DNA of 64,000 nt from assembly GCF_030272615.1 (NCBI RefSeq), contig NC_081410.1, positions 191,913,619-191,977,618 on the forward strand, given 5' to 3'. The stretch comes from Cryptomeria japonica. Lineage: Eukaryota; Streptophyta; Pinopsida; Cupressales; Cupressaceae. The position numbers and the translations under genes are program-made. Under the pieces are notes generated by a model, which did not search any database, was not told the origin of the DNA, and was given only the letters and a program-made list of their open reading frames with translations. Positions 24,839 to 35,286 of this stretch are shown piece by piece (within the stretch, counting starts at the first letter, position 1; each line of letters opens with the position of its first letter).

Positions 24839-25862
24839 GAGATTGGTATTTATTAATCTTATTATTGTATCTCATCATTCATATTACAAAAGCATATTAC
24901 TTTTTTCAATTAGAATTTAATATTGATTTGTAATTGTATTTTTCAACTTTCTATTTCCAGATTTAAAATAGCATAATAAAAAAAACCATAATGTGCTTAT
25001 TGATACAGAGATGTTTATTGTTTATTTATACATGTTTGAGTCTCAAATCTGTGTGATACATTTCAAAACCATATGATACAATTCATTCAATAGTAATACA
25101 CATGTCGAGAACTTAGATTTTCATTAATTCTTTCAAAATATAGCCATATGATACAATTCGTTCAATAGTAATACACCAATCTGTGTGATTCTCCATGCCA
25201 ATTGCAAAAGTGAATACAAAGTTTTGGAACCTTTTGCAAATGACCCTGAATTCCCTTTTATAGAAACAAGAGAGAAACAACAACTCCTGTGTGATTCTCT
25301 AATGTCCATGCAAAAGTGAATACAAAGTTTCAGAACACTTTGCAAAATTGCAAATGACCCTAAATTCCCTTTTATAGAAACAAGGGAGCAACAACAACTT
25401 CAGGTCGAATTGCAATTTTGCAACATGTGAACACTGAACATCAAAATCACAAACTCAACACATATTTATATGGCCATCACAGGCCGTATTAGCAATTTAA
25501 CATCTGCTACATGTTTGATGTCTCATGTTCAAAGAACAGAGTTCAAAATTAAATATTAATTGATACCATGACAAATTAAACATAGATAATAGCAGTGCCT
25601 AAAACCTACTAATGAGAAATAGAGAAATGCATAAATGTTAAAACAAGGGAGAATTTGAGAATACAAATTTACCGGCTGAAGTTTTGCATTGTGCATCATA
25701 GATTCATAGGTTGGATTAGCAAAATAGCAATAGTGAGTGCCATTTTTTTCCTATTCATAAAATAGATTCATAGGCTGGATTAGCAAAATAGCAAACAAAA
25801 AAAACATAAAACCTTGAAATTAAGAATAAAAGAAGAAAATTGTGCAATACATACTATGATTC
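24839..25862. repeat. Non-coding spacer with short tandem duplications inside the hAT element
   Basis: TGTGTGATTCTC...GCAAAAGTGAATACAAAGTTT...CCCTTTTATAGAAACAAG occurs at 25182 and again at 25289 (period about 107). CATATGATACAATTC(A/G)TTCAATAG occurs at 25072 and 25145. AGATTCATAGG(T/C)TGGATTAGCA occurs at 25700 and 25763. On the minus strand both long copies hold CTATAAAAGGGAA, a duplicated TATA-like box with no gene recognised below it. The spacer separates the convergent ends of the transposase gene and the long minus-strand gene. Confidence 0.7.
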
Positions 25863-28800
25863 TTAAGAATTTTGTGCCAGTTTTTGTAGGGTACTCCACT
25901 CTTCGTCTGATGGAAGGTCAATATTTTGTAAACTATGGAAAGTCAACTCCAACTTCGTCAACATTCCATATTTAGAAGATTTACTTGACATCACTGTTTC
26001 ATCCAATACTGAATTTAGAGTTGTAAATGGTTGGATGAATTCCAGAAAGCTTTTGGGAGTTGTGTCCTTTGGAAGCAAGTCTAAATCAGACTTCATTTTT
26101 ATCTCCATGATTTTTTTGTAAGCTTCTTCTCTAATGAATTTATTTGATGTGTCAACAGACTTAGGCAAACCAAGTTTAATCAAATTATTTTTCTTTTCTT
26201 GCAGCTTCATTATCTTTTTTCCACAACTGTCCATAACTTCTGATGTTTCCCTTAGCTTCTGGCATTTTTGAATGATAGATGATGTCTTAACCGTGGCATC
26301 AATGCGGCTCTTAATTCCCTTGGATGCCAAGTAGTTGTCACTAGAACTGTAGACTACTTTTAGAATCTTTTTTGTCATTTCCTCTTTTGAATAAACATGT
26401 GTGCTCTTCTCATAGTGCCCTTTGATTTAAAAAAAAAATTGTCTCATACTTTCAGTCAATTGAAACCATTCACACAGCTTATCACTCCTCTGCATTATTT
26501 GCCGCCAAATGTTTTCTTGTGTATACATCATTGTATTTTTCATATTATCTTTCAATCTATCCTCCAAAGTTTTTATTTTATCATTTGCATTGTGCAAGTC
26601 TTCTTTCATTTGTGCACATTTTTTTCTTTCTTCCTCTACTTCCTCTTGCAAATGTTTTTCTTTTTCCTTCCCATGATCCAATAGGTCCTATAATTTTCTC
26701 ATTTTGGTGGCAGCAAACTCATAAATTTTGTATAATTTTTGAAAACTGGCTTTTTCCTCAACAATTTTATTACTGCTTTTAGCCAGTTTTTTTGTCAAGT
26801 CCTTCAATTTTGCATCCTTCTTCTCCTGCTCTGCAATTTCTACTGCAGAGCCCGAATTTTTTATCCTTTTCTATAAATCATTGCACTTGCTATCTGCTAC
26901 TTTCCTCCTTCATTTTTCGTTTTCCAGGTCTACCTGTAACTTTTCTATTTGTTTCTCCAGTTTATTTTTCTCTCTCTCCACCTTTAGCAGTGAAGTGTAG
27001 ACCACTTTGTTAGTCCTTTTTGACACACTAATTTTGTCCACATTATGTACTTTGGAAAAATCCATTTGGAGGGTGCTAACTTGAAATTGAGAGGGATCTA
27101 TCTAACTGTGTGGTGGATTTTTATCTTTAGATGGGCCGAGGGGCATAACAACCATGAACTCCATCATATCTTTCTGTGGGTCATATGTTGGAAATACCTT
27201 GTTCCTTGCAGGCTATTCGTTTACAACTTCAACACGGAATTCCTATGAAATGCTTTCTTTTTTTCTTTATTTGCTTTTGTTGTGTGTTCATATTTTTCAT
27301 AGTAATCATGAAATTGAAAATCTGGGCTTGCTGAAGCAATTGAATGTTTGAAAGGTGACATAGGAATACCATAGGCTCCAATTCCACTTGTTCTTGTGGT
27401 TTTAACTAATGCTTGACCAGGATTACCAACAACAGTTCCTAATGCTGTCCCACTCTCACTGACACTTTCATGTGTAGTTTTCATAGTCTTTTGAGGTGTG
27501 TGATCTGAAGATGCAAATGATTGATTTGTAGTGTCAGTGGCACTTGATATAGGATTCTCAATAGTATGAGATTGAGTATCTACCTCTAGTGGCCTCTTGC
27601 GAGAGATATTTTGTTGTTGCCCTTTGCCAACACCAAGACAACTAGTATCAGTAGTAGTACCCATGCCAACATCACCAATCATAGTGGCACTTGATTGAAC
27701 AATAATAGGAATACTATCCCCAGATTCCCCACCAGTGGCAGTGGCACTTGATTCACCACCAATGGGAATACCATGATGTGGTGGTGGTTGTGGATTTGAA
27801 CCTAAAACAAATGTAGGTGGACCCTGAGGGTAATGAGTAGTACCTATCCCTGATGAATCTGAAGAATCAAGTCCAATGATTGGTCTATAAGGACCTTTTG
27901 ATTTTGACCCTGATGGAATTTGTACCCGAAGTGGATACCAAATGCCCTCTCCTCTGGGACCTAGACCACCACCTTCAAATCCTATTTTTTCCACAATGCT
28001 TGCCCCTTTGATATATTTCTCTTTCATTGCCTCATTGACTGCACCTAATATTTTAGGGACTGTAGTAGTTGTTTGAGTGGGCTCAACCTCAGGCTCATAC
28101 TGATCAACATCTTCACTCCTGTCATATGATGTTGTGGGATACTCCATATTCCACAATTTGCTAAACTCTGCATCCTCGTCGATGCTCTCAAATTCTGCAC
28201 TTGTCTTTGGTTCACCGAGATTCCTCCTCATAGTCCAAAAATCATTTATTTTGGTTTGAGTCCAATAATTCTCTTTACATTTGTGCAGAATTGATTTGGG
28301 AATAGTTTTCTTAGATGGATTAGCAGATTTTAGGTAGAAATTGTAGGACCTCCTATTTTGGATTCCCTGGCCCTCCTCCATAATTCATGATGAAATTTCT
28401 TCTGTTGAAATGTTATTGTCAGCTGCAATTTTCTCCATCTCTTTTTTAACCTCATCCCAGGAGTCCTTGTTTCTAAGCTTTTCTAGCAATGGTTTACTTT
28501 CATGTTGACATAACGCTGAAGAGTTCCCATTTTTCTTAAGCCTTTCTTGAACTACACCGATTGGATCATACTACCAGAGACCCTCATCACCAAAGTTAAA
28601 AAATGTCAAGAAATCATGTGCCACAATGAATGCTTTTCTCTCAAATGTGAACCCTCCACATGAGAAAGGCAAGGAAGGAAATATGCTCTTCTTTTGCTGA
28701 CCATGGAAGTGCCTATCTGTGCTCTCCAATTGCTGTACATACTCTAATGCAATTACCCTCTCTATCACAAGTATTGGAAGTTTGTATGGTTTTACTATCG

Positions 28801-29930
28801 ATCCATAAAACCTTAACACAGTGAATTATTCCATGAAGAACCAGTCAGCCAATTCTATTTGACTTCTGAGTTGAATGCAATCTCTACAAGACATAGGCAA
28901 CCTAGGCATTGGAGTGCTTGTAATTTCATTATACATTGGTGCCAAAAAGAAGTCTACAAAATGGTTGTAGTTCTTTCTGTTATCATGCATCCTTATCTTT
29001 GGGGTCCAATCATATATTGGACACTCTATTCTCTTCCCAGTCTTCTCATCAATCTTATAGCTCATAATTTGAAGCTTGTTGGTCTCAAATATTGCATGAT
29101 ACTTGGATAGAAGGAGATAGCACAAGTAGGATGAGAACCTAAATGTCTTACAGGAACCTTTTTTGATCATTAGTAATTGTTTTTGCATGGATTTTACAAT
29201 GTGCTCAATAAAATTATATCTTACTGGCTGACCTGCATAATGGATATTATAAATCATTTCAAGAAGGCTTGCACCCACTTCCCTATCATTTTCCAATCCT
29301 AGGCAAAACGACATCAAGGAAATAGTATCCCCAACCCATGGAACAAAAATTTTAGAATCATAAGGAGGCTTATGATTCTGATCCAACACAATACCAGTAC
29401 CAATCTTTATTAGAGCTTTTAAAAATGAATCTCTGTGACTTGGATTGAGACTCTCATAATTCCCTGCTAGCTTTTCAAGGTCAATTTGGACGTTTGAATT
29501 TTGGGCTTCAAATCCTAGGTTCAACAAATGAGAAAATTCTCCCTCGTTTATGGATAGAATTTCCTCTTTTGTATTTTTATTGACAATTGCTTTTTTATCT
29601 TCATCATAATTTTTGGCGCAGACCATGACAAAATCAGGGCAAGGGAATACTTCAGGTAACACCATGCTTCCCAATCCAACATCCCACGATGTGATTTTAT
29701 TTATTTTTTGCTATAACATTGGGTTGAAAACAATAAATTTTGCCCTGGATGCATTTGCCGCCTTACTAGACAATATATCTAATATCTATGATACACTTTT
29801 CACCATGGATACCAGGGTCATAAATGTCATGGTATTCATCAGTGAAACCTAGTGTTTTAACCAGTTCGGTTAGGTACATTTTGTTTTTCACTTGGCTTCT
29901 TGTTGAACTACTGCTTCCCGTTTTCCCCAT
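25863..29930 (-). pseudogene. Long passenger gene of the hAT element: globular N-part, G-patch-like motif, coiled coil
   Basis: No known family is recognised. ATG at 29930 begins MGKTGSSSSTRSQ. Following the best frame to the stop at 25863 gives about 1,350 codons. Visible parts: a well-conserved-looking globular region (about 29665-28390) with FVPWVGDTISLMSF and FRFSSYLCYLLLSKY segments; a G-patch-like EKIGFEGGGLGPRGEGIWYP at 28000-27930; a Pro/Ser/Thr/Gly-rich low-complexity middle (27910-27350); a long charged coiled coil (about 26960-26430, EREKNKLEKQIEKLQ and EKEKHLQEEVEEERKK type); and a Lys-rich C-terminal part to 25866. Damage: frameshifts near 29758 and 27240, and stops including 29711, 28826, 28571 and 28385 plus several at 27140-26690. 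It converges with the transposase. Perhaps a second transposition protein or captured host gene; both are guesses. Confidence 0.65.
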
Positions 29931-30251
29931 CACTATTATTATTAATAATTCAAAATAATGCTAGATAAAAACCTGAAAATGCTAACCCTCAAATTGGACC
30001 ATGAGATTACCAAAAGCAAAAAAGGTGGGATGTAGGTGTTCTAGATTTTACTCAGAAATTGGAATTTCAATTTCACTAGATTGGCGCAGACAATCTCTAT
30101 TGCAACTTGCATTCCTCAATCTAGTAGCTGTTTCTGAATCTCCCTCAATTTACAGGTTTGTCCAAGAAATGAAAGACGATTATGATTTATGAGTCTCTTA
30201 TTTTGAAAAATCTAAAAAGTAGAAAAGTAAAACCTAAAGGGCAAAATATCT

Positions 30252-30440
30252 AGAATCATGTTGTAATTTTATTAATTACTATTAATAACTATTCGATGCC
30301 GAAGGACAAAACATTCATTACTTCAGTATAAATTTTGAGGACATTAAGAATCATGTTGTAATTTTATTAATTATTATTAATAACTATTTGATGCCGAATG
30401 ACAAAACATTCACTACTTTAGTATAAATTCTAAGGACATT
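30252..30440. repeat. Two tandem copies of a 95-bp AT-rich unit
   Basis: AGAATCATGTTGTAATTTTA at 30252 and 30347. Each copy continues through TTAATAACTATT(C/T)GATGCCGAA(G/T)GACAAAACATTC to AGGACATTAA, with only a handful of differences. Non-coding, inside the hAT element, upstream of the long minus-strand gene. Confidence 0.9.
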
Positions 30441-30460
30441 AAATGTAATACGTTCAATTC

Positions 30461-31500
30461 CGGGCGAAGTTCTCCCAAATGTGATCACTTCCCACATTTG
30501 GGCCGAAATCCACCCTAAGCCGTTGATCTTTTCTCATCCAATGGACGAGGGACCAAGGTACCTGTTGTGACTTTACGGGTCTGTTTTTTAAGTCTGTTTA
30601 ATAATTTTAAAGTTCCGCTCGAAAAAGTGCTTTATAGACTTACTTATATTTAATTAAATTTAAAATGTTTCAATTTCGGGCGAAGTTCTCCCAAATGTGT
30701 TCACTTCCCACATTCGGGCCGAATTCCACCCTAAGCCATTGATCTTTGCTCATCCAACAGACGATGGTACCTGTTGTCAGTTGTCGTGGGTGCCATGACT
30801 TCTGCTAGTTTTTAGGCACGCCACCATACTCGTGTCACTTTTTTGGGCAAAGTTCTCAGAAATCTATTCACTTCCCACATTCGCCCCGAAATCCACCCTA
30901 AGTCGTTGATCTTTGTTCATCCGACGGTCGATGGTACCTGTTTTAAGATGTAGTGTGTCCCACGACTTCTGCTATTTTTCTGGCACGTCACCATACTCAT
31001 GTCACTTTTCGGGTTTGATTTTTATTCTATTTAATCATTTTAAACCTCCACCTGAAAAAAAGCTTTATAGACTTAATTATATTTAATTAAATTTAAAATG
31101 TCCAATTCTGGGTGAAGTTCTCAGAAAGGTGTTCACTTCCCACATTCGGACCGAAATCCACCCTAGTCGTTGATCTTTGTTCATCCAACAGTCGATGGTA
31201 CCTGTTTTCAGATGAAGTGGGTCCCATGACTTCTGCCATTTTTCTAGCATGTCACCATACTCGTGTCACTTTTCGGGTCTGTTTTTAAAGTCTATTGAAT
31301 GATTTTAAAATTCCACTCTAAAAAGAGATTTATAGTCTATAGACTATAGACTTAATTCTATTTAATTAAATTTAAAATGTTCAATTCTGATTTCCGGGCG
31401 AAGTTCTCACAAATGTGTTCAGTACCCACATTTGGGCCGAAATCCACCCTTAGTCGTTGATTTTTTCTCATCCGACGGACGATGATACCTATTGAGAACT
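30461..31500 (+). repeat. Five tandem copies of a 165-285-bp unit with an internal palindrome
   Basis: Units start at GGGCGAAGTTCTC or its variants at about 30461, 30677, 30844, 31109 and 31394. Each holds CACTTCCCACATT, GGGCCGAAATCCACCCTA, GTTGATCTTT and CATCC(G/A)AC, and most continue to CCATGACTTCTGC and CACCATACTCGTGTCAC. The first copy has a perfect stem CCCAAATGTG (30474-30483) / CACATTTGGG (30493-30502). A sixth, diverged copy lies near 34596 (CCGGGC...GGGCCGAAAT...CCATTGATCT). Spacing varies because AT-rich filler differs between units. Function unknown; a transcription or transposase-binding array is possible. Confidence 0.85.
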
Positions 31501-31554
31501 TGAGTGTTGACAGATGTCGTCAGTCCCATAATAAGAGACATTTAAATTTTAAAG

Positions 31555-31670
31555 ATGTGCAATAGTTTGAGATAAGTATTAAATATAATGTTAATATTAT
31601 TTGTAATTAAAAATGTGCAATAGTTTGAGATAAGTATTAAATATAATGTTAATATAATTTGTAAAAATTT
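31555..31670. repeat. Two tandem copies of a 58-bp AT-rich unit
   Basis: ATGTGCAATAGTTTGAGATA at 31555 and 31613, each followed by AGTATTAAATATAATGTTAA. The second copy grades into poly-A-rich DNA that extends to about 31930 with no gene seen. Confidence 0.85.
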
Positions 31671-32247
31671 GAAATTAAAAAATAATATAAAACATGAAAC
31701 TTAGTTTCTAGAATAAAACAAATAACTAAATAAAAATATAAATTTTGATATACAATTTGAAAGGTAAAAGTTTAATATAAAAAAGAAAACATTCAATATT
31801 AAACTTAAAATATTAATTTAAAGTTTAACAAAATTCTTTGAAAATATGTTTACGATATATAATTTTAAAAAATAGTTTTAAAATATATATACAAGTTCAA
31901 CATAAATTTAGTGTATTAATTTAAAAAAATGTGCAGTCCTCAACCTGTTAAGGCGAGCAAATTTGGAAAGTACAAATGCCAAGGTGGCGATTAATTGGTG
32001 CAGAAGGAGTTTTCTGCGACATGTCGCATGAACGGAGGAAGGGGAGGATGGGAGGAAATCTTTTTCTTGATCTCATGGCATTAATGCCTTATCGTGCACA
32101 TTCATTACCCAACCTATAAGAAGGAGGCAAAATTTATTACCTTTTGTACTAGTTTTTGCTTTGAAGCAGAACAAATATGTAGTTCGTAGAATCGTACCTT
32201 CTATAAGACATTTTCTGCAGGAAGTGATTTTGAAATTGCAGGTGACC

Positions 32248-32955
32248 ATGGAGGCCAATTTCACACTTCAAACAGACAAGAAGTTGGTGCCCTTTTTGGG
32301 CAAAGTATCTGATAAACGAATGCAAGGACTGTTTAGGTTTAAGGAGGAGAAGATGTGGGTGGCAGCTCAATTGATGCTTGCGGAGGAGGTGGCACATATT
32401 AGTCACTGGTATTGAACTAACATGGATGTTTACTCTCTGATTCTGGCATGGGCCTGTGAATTTAAACCAGAGGTGGAAAATGTAAAACTCACATTGGTCA
32501 ATTTGATTGATGGGGCTTTTTTGATTAACCTGGATTCAATCTTGGAGTGGGTGGTGCCAGGAGTTGGCATTCAAATTAAGGAAGGGGATGACTAGGAGGA
32601 GTTGCTTCCTTTTATTTATGACCTAGAGGATGAAATCAAATACCAGTGTCGTGAACGTGCCCGAGTGGGGTGGGAAGCGATGAAACTCTTTGTGAAATTA
32701 ACCAGGGTGGATGAAGTCCTAAAGGCTTTGCATGTGGTGGTAAGGATGGAGGTTAGTAGGGAATTGAGAGATAGGGGTGAAGAAGGAAGGGCCATGCAGC
32801 TACTGGAAAGCTTGGAGGGCGACCCCGACTTCAGGTCCCTAAACTGCATTCCAAAAATGAAAGCTGAAGGGACAAAAGGGAAAGCCAAAGCATCGACCTC
32901 CAAGGAGGGAAGGGACTAGGAGGAGGCGACCCAGGGGGATAGTGAGACTGAGTGA
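32248..32955 (+). pseudogene. Small passenger gene of the hAT element, about 235 codons, unknown family
   Basis: ATG at 32248 sits in a good plant context (GACCATGGAG) just after a splice-acceptor-like TTGAAATTGCAG, so a leader intron is likely. One frame runs to TGA at 32953, broken only by stops at 32413 (TGA), 32593 (TAG) and 32917 (TAG). Two of these sit in the same context, GACTAGGAGGAG. The predicted product starts MEANFTLQTDKK, has an alpha-helical, Leu/Glu/Arg-rich middle (KALHVVVRMEVSRELRDRG) and a Lys/Thr/Ser-rich acidic tail. No signal peptide or membrane segment. GC content is well above the flanks. It converges with the gene at 33613-34188, and the N-terminal FLGKV(S)D...Q pattern of the two proteins is alike, so they may be distant paralogues (inference). 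Confidence 0.5.
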
Positions 32956-33612
32956 GTGGCCTATCGGCAATGAACTAGTTTTTTTATCTGCTTGCCATAA
33001 GCTGTGGGCAGTAGGGTTTTCTCTCTGTCCGCGTTTATGCATGAATGACTGCAAATTTTGTATCTTGAAACTTTTGAATTAATAGAATGAAAAAACCTTT
33101 ACCGATAAACTTTTGTATCTTGAAACTTTTGAAATTTTGTATTTTGAATGACTATATAGTATATATTTATAAAATTATAATCAACCATAATCAGTGTACA
33201 AATAATTAATGGAAGGAATTGAATTATTTTTTATAGCATTACATAAAAAAGATCACGGTATTAAATTTATTTCCATTGTTTAACAAATAATTGAAATAAT
33301 GTAGCTCATATACAAAAAGCATTTGAAAGAAATTAATTAATAAAAATGAAATAGAATTATAGAAAGCATTTTTATATCCATAAGACTGTAAGAGGCAAAC
33401 TAAAACAAACTGGAATTTGAAAAATTATCATTAATATTTATGCTTTTGAAATTTACAATTTTTTCGTCTGAGACTTGAGTCCCCCAAAAACTTAAAAGCC
33501 AAAATGAGTGAGCCACTAGCACTGAGCCTGTTAGGGTTCGAGGACATAGGAAAAAAAAACTACAGGGGGGCGGGGCTAGGGCATAGGTAGTGGAATTGTT
33601 TACAATTTTGTC

Positions 33613-34188
33613 CTAAGAATCTGGCCCTCCTTCCATGTAGAATTCTTTAGATAGCATAAGCTGAGAGAATTCTTCAAGCCACATGTAGTTTGGAAAGTGA
33701 TCCAGGAGGAACCATTTCCAGAGGAAGTCCCTGCCAATCCGTGCCCATTTTCTGTGACGCGTCAGCTGCTTTGCATTCAGGTTTAGGAGGAACGGTTGCC
33801 TGGCCACTGGCACTGTTTGGTTAGGGAGGAGAAGCTTGGATAAATCACTTGCCCAAGGGATCCCCACCCCTACTTCTACAAGAACGACAAGAGTAATGTC
33901 ATCTCCGAGGAAGTCTTCCTTAAAAACCTTCCTCAACAGCATCTGCATATCCACCTTGTCTCCGTCCAGGTCTAGAAGAGACGCTAAGAAGCGGGATGTA
34001 AGGTCCGTGTTAACACAGTACCTATTTTTATTTCATAGAAATTCTCTGCCCAACACCATCCGCACAGCCTCATTGGTGAACAACCCAACCTCCTTGCAGA
34101 CTGATTGGAGGGTTGGGTCTCTAACGGAGCCTAGAAAGGCCCTCTGGTCCTCTGCAGAAATGCTTCTCAAGTAGATGGGAGTGTCCAT
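33613..34188 (-). pseudogene. Small passenger gene of the hAT element, about 191 codons, unknown family
   Basis: I take the ATG at 34188 (CAAGATGGAC context, protein MDTPIYLRS); the same frame is open back to 34275. A single TGA at 34035-34033 interrupts it before the stop at 33613. The predicted protein begins with a short N-terminal part containing FLGSVRDPTLQ, followed by a DLDGDKVDMQMLL segment. The C-terminal half is Trp/Leu-rich and basic (RHRKWARIGRDFLWKWFLLDHF). No recognised domain. A TATATA-containing string at about 34314-34320 could serve as its promoter, but it reads well on either strand. Base composition is richer in GC than the flanks, consistent with a once-functional gene. 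Confidence 0.45.
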
Positions 34189-34595
34189 CTTGAGAAAATA
34201 GATTAACAAATTAAACAACTTGAGCAGTGAGCCTATAAACCTAAATACCATGAGCTCTGAAGATTTATCTACCAAATGGCAAAGGCTAATTGAAGATGAA
34301 AGAAACAGAGATCGTATATAAATTGTTGAAGCTCTTGATTGTAATAATTACTTCTTTAACAATATTAACTGCTATAAATTTTTTTAAATCTTTCGTATCT
34401 CTGCAAATCTTTCCCATAAATGCACTATTATGCGAAAATGGAAACAACTATGAACTAGTACCAAATTGGCAAGTATCACATTGGAAGTCGTGGGGATAGA
34501 GTGGATTGCCGTAAGTGAATAGATATATATTAAATGAATGAAATTATCGATCGTGATTTGTGACATTTGATACGTGTCTATTGAATCCAATTCCA

Positions 34596-35258
34596 TTCCG
34601 GGCACTTTCTGGTGAGCTATGTTCTCTTCAGAAAATTGGGCCGAAATAAAACTTCAACCATTGATCTACGATCATCGAACGATTTAAAATCATTAAGAGA
34701 TTTTAGGTATGTGTCACCCTTCACGTGTCAAAGAGGCCATGCTTATTGATACATCGTGCAAAGTCCAGACTCAATGTATTATGTGATGTGATGTACTGAT
34801 GTGATGTGATGTGCCTTATCTATTAATGGCAATGAATTCATGAAATCGCCAATAAATTATATATTTTTCCATAAATAACAAAATATTCGCCAAAACAAAT
34901 TAAATAATTTTCAAGCGGTGGATAAAAATCACCAATACATTTAAATAATTCTCAAGCGGTGGATAAAAATCGCCAATACATTTAAATAATTTTTCCTTTC
35001 GAGTAAACATTTTTGCTCATACAATTATATATTTGTTCCTTTAAACAAAAATTATTCGCCTCCCACAATAAATATTTTCCCCATAGAACAAGTTACTATT
35101 CGCCAAAAATTTATGGAATTTTCGTACCCTAGAAAAAAAATCGCTAATACAAAATAATTTTGTCCCCATTTCTAAAAAAAATTTGCCATCAATATGAAAA
35201 TTTCCCCCCGAAAATAATGTCTGATTCGCTAGGATTTTACACAGTTGCCTGAGGGGGG
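34596..35258. repeat. Right subterminal region of the hAT element
   Basis: It contains a diverged sixth copy of the 30461-31500 repeat unit (34596-34690), a run of TGATGTGATG words (about 34780-34810) and a 41-bp tandem duplication (CAAGCGGTGGATAAAAATC at 34912 and 34953). ATTCGCC motifs occur at 34885, 35054 and 35098, with a variant at 35224. No gene is seen. The dense AT-rich tracts separated by short CG-bearing motifs resemble hAT transposase-binding ends. Confidence 0.55.
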
Positions 35259-35278
35259 GTTACTTAAAGTTATCCCTG
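35259..35278 (-). repeat. Right terminal inverted repeat of the hAT element
   Basis: Plus-strand GTTACTTAAAGTTATCCCTG, whose complement CAGGGATAACTTTAAGTAAC pairs with the left end. It is followed immediately by the ACCCCATG duplication and by satellite sequence. Confidence 0.75.
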
Positions 35279-35286
35279 ACCCCATG
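35279..35286 (+). repeat. Right 8-bp target-site duplication of the hAT element
   Basis: ACCCCATG, an exact copy of 21378-21385. The satellite word continues as TGATCCCTTTTAACATCCTAG, completing the monomer interrupted on the left. Confidence 0.88.

Larger units (their letters stand above)
21386..35278 (+). mobile_element. Giant (13.9 kb) hAT-type DNA transposon with passenger genes
   Basis: Boundaries: the satellite stops at ACCCCATG (21378-21385) and restarts with the same ACCCCATG (35279-35286). The left end reads TAGAGATTACTTTAGTGG. The right end, in reverse complement, reads CAGGGATAACTTTAAGTAAC, giving imperfect terminal inverted repeats of about 15 bases. A hAT transposase remnant lies on the plus strand at 22133-24838, close to the left end. 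The rest carries a roughly 4.1-kb broken gene on the minus strand (25863-29930), two small broken genes (32248-32955 + and 33613-34188 -) and several tandem repeats. GGCGAAT/ATTCGCC motifs cluster near both ends (21402, 21653, 21697, 34885, 35054, 35098), as expected for transposase-binding subterminal repeats. Autonomous plant hATs are usually about 3-5 kb, so the size is exceptional. A later insertion inside the element cannot be excluded, but no such boundary was found. Confidence 0.82.

Noticed and set aside
25250-25380. Two TATA boxes (CTATAAAAGGGAA on the minus strand) as real promoters
   Set aside because: They are within a tandem duplication and no gene follows on the minus strand before the transposase tail.
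26397-27351. Plus-strand Phe/Leu-rich frames resembling membrane proteins
   Set aside because: They are the antisense of the Lys/Glu-rich coiled coil of the passenger gene, which naturally reads as hydrophobic on the other strand.
29613-30192. Small plus-strand frames upstream of the long passenger gene
   Set aside because: The first overlaps the N-terminal coding part of the minus-strand gene; the second has no family resemblance or start signal.
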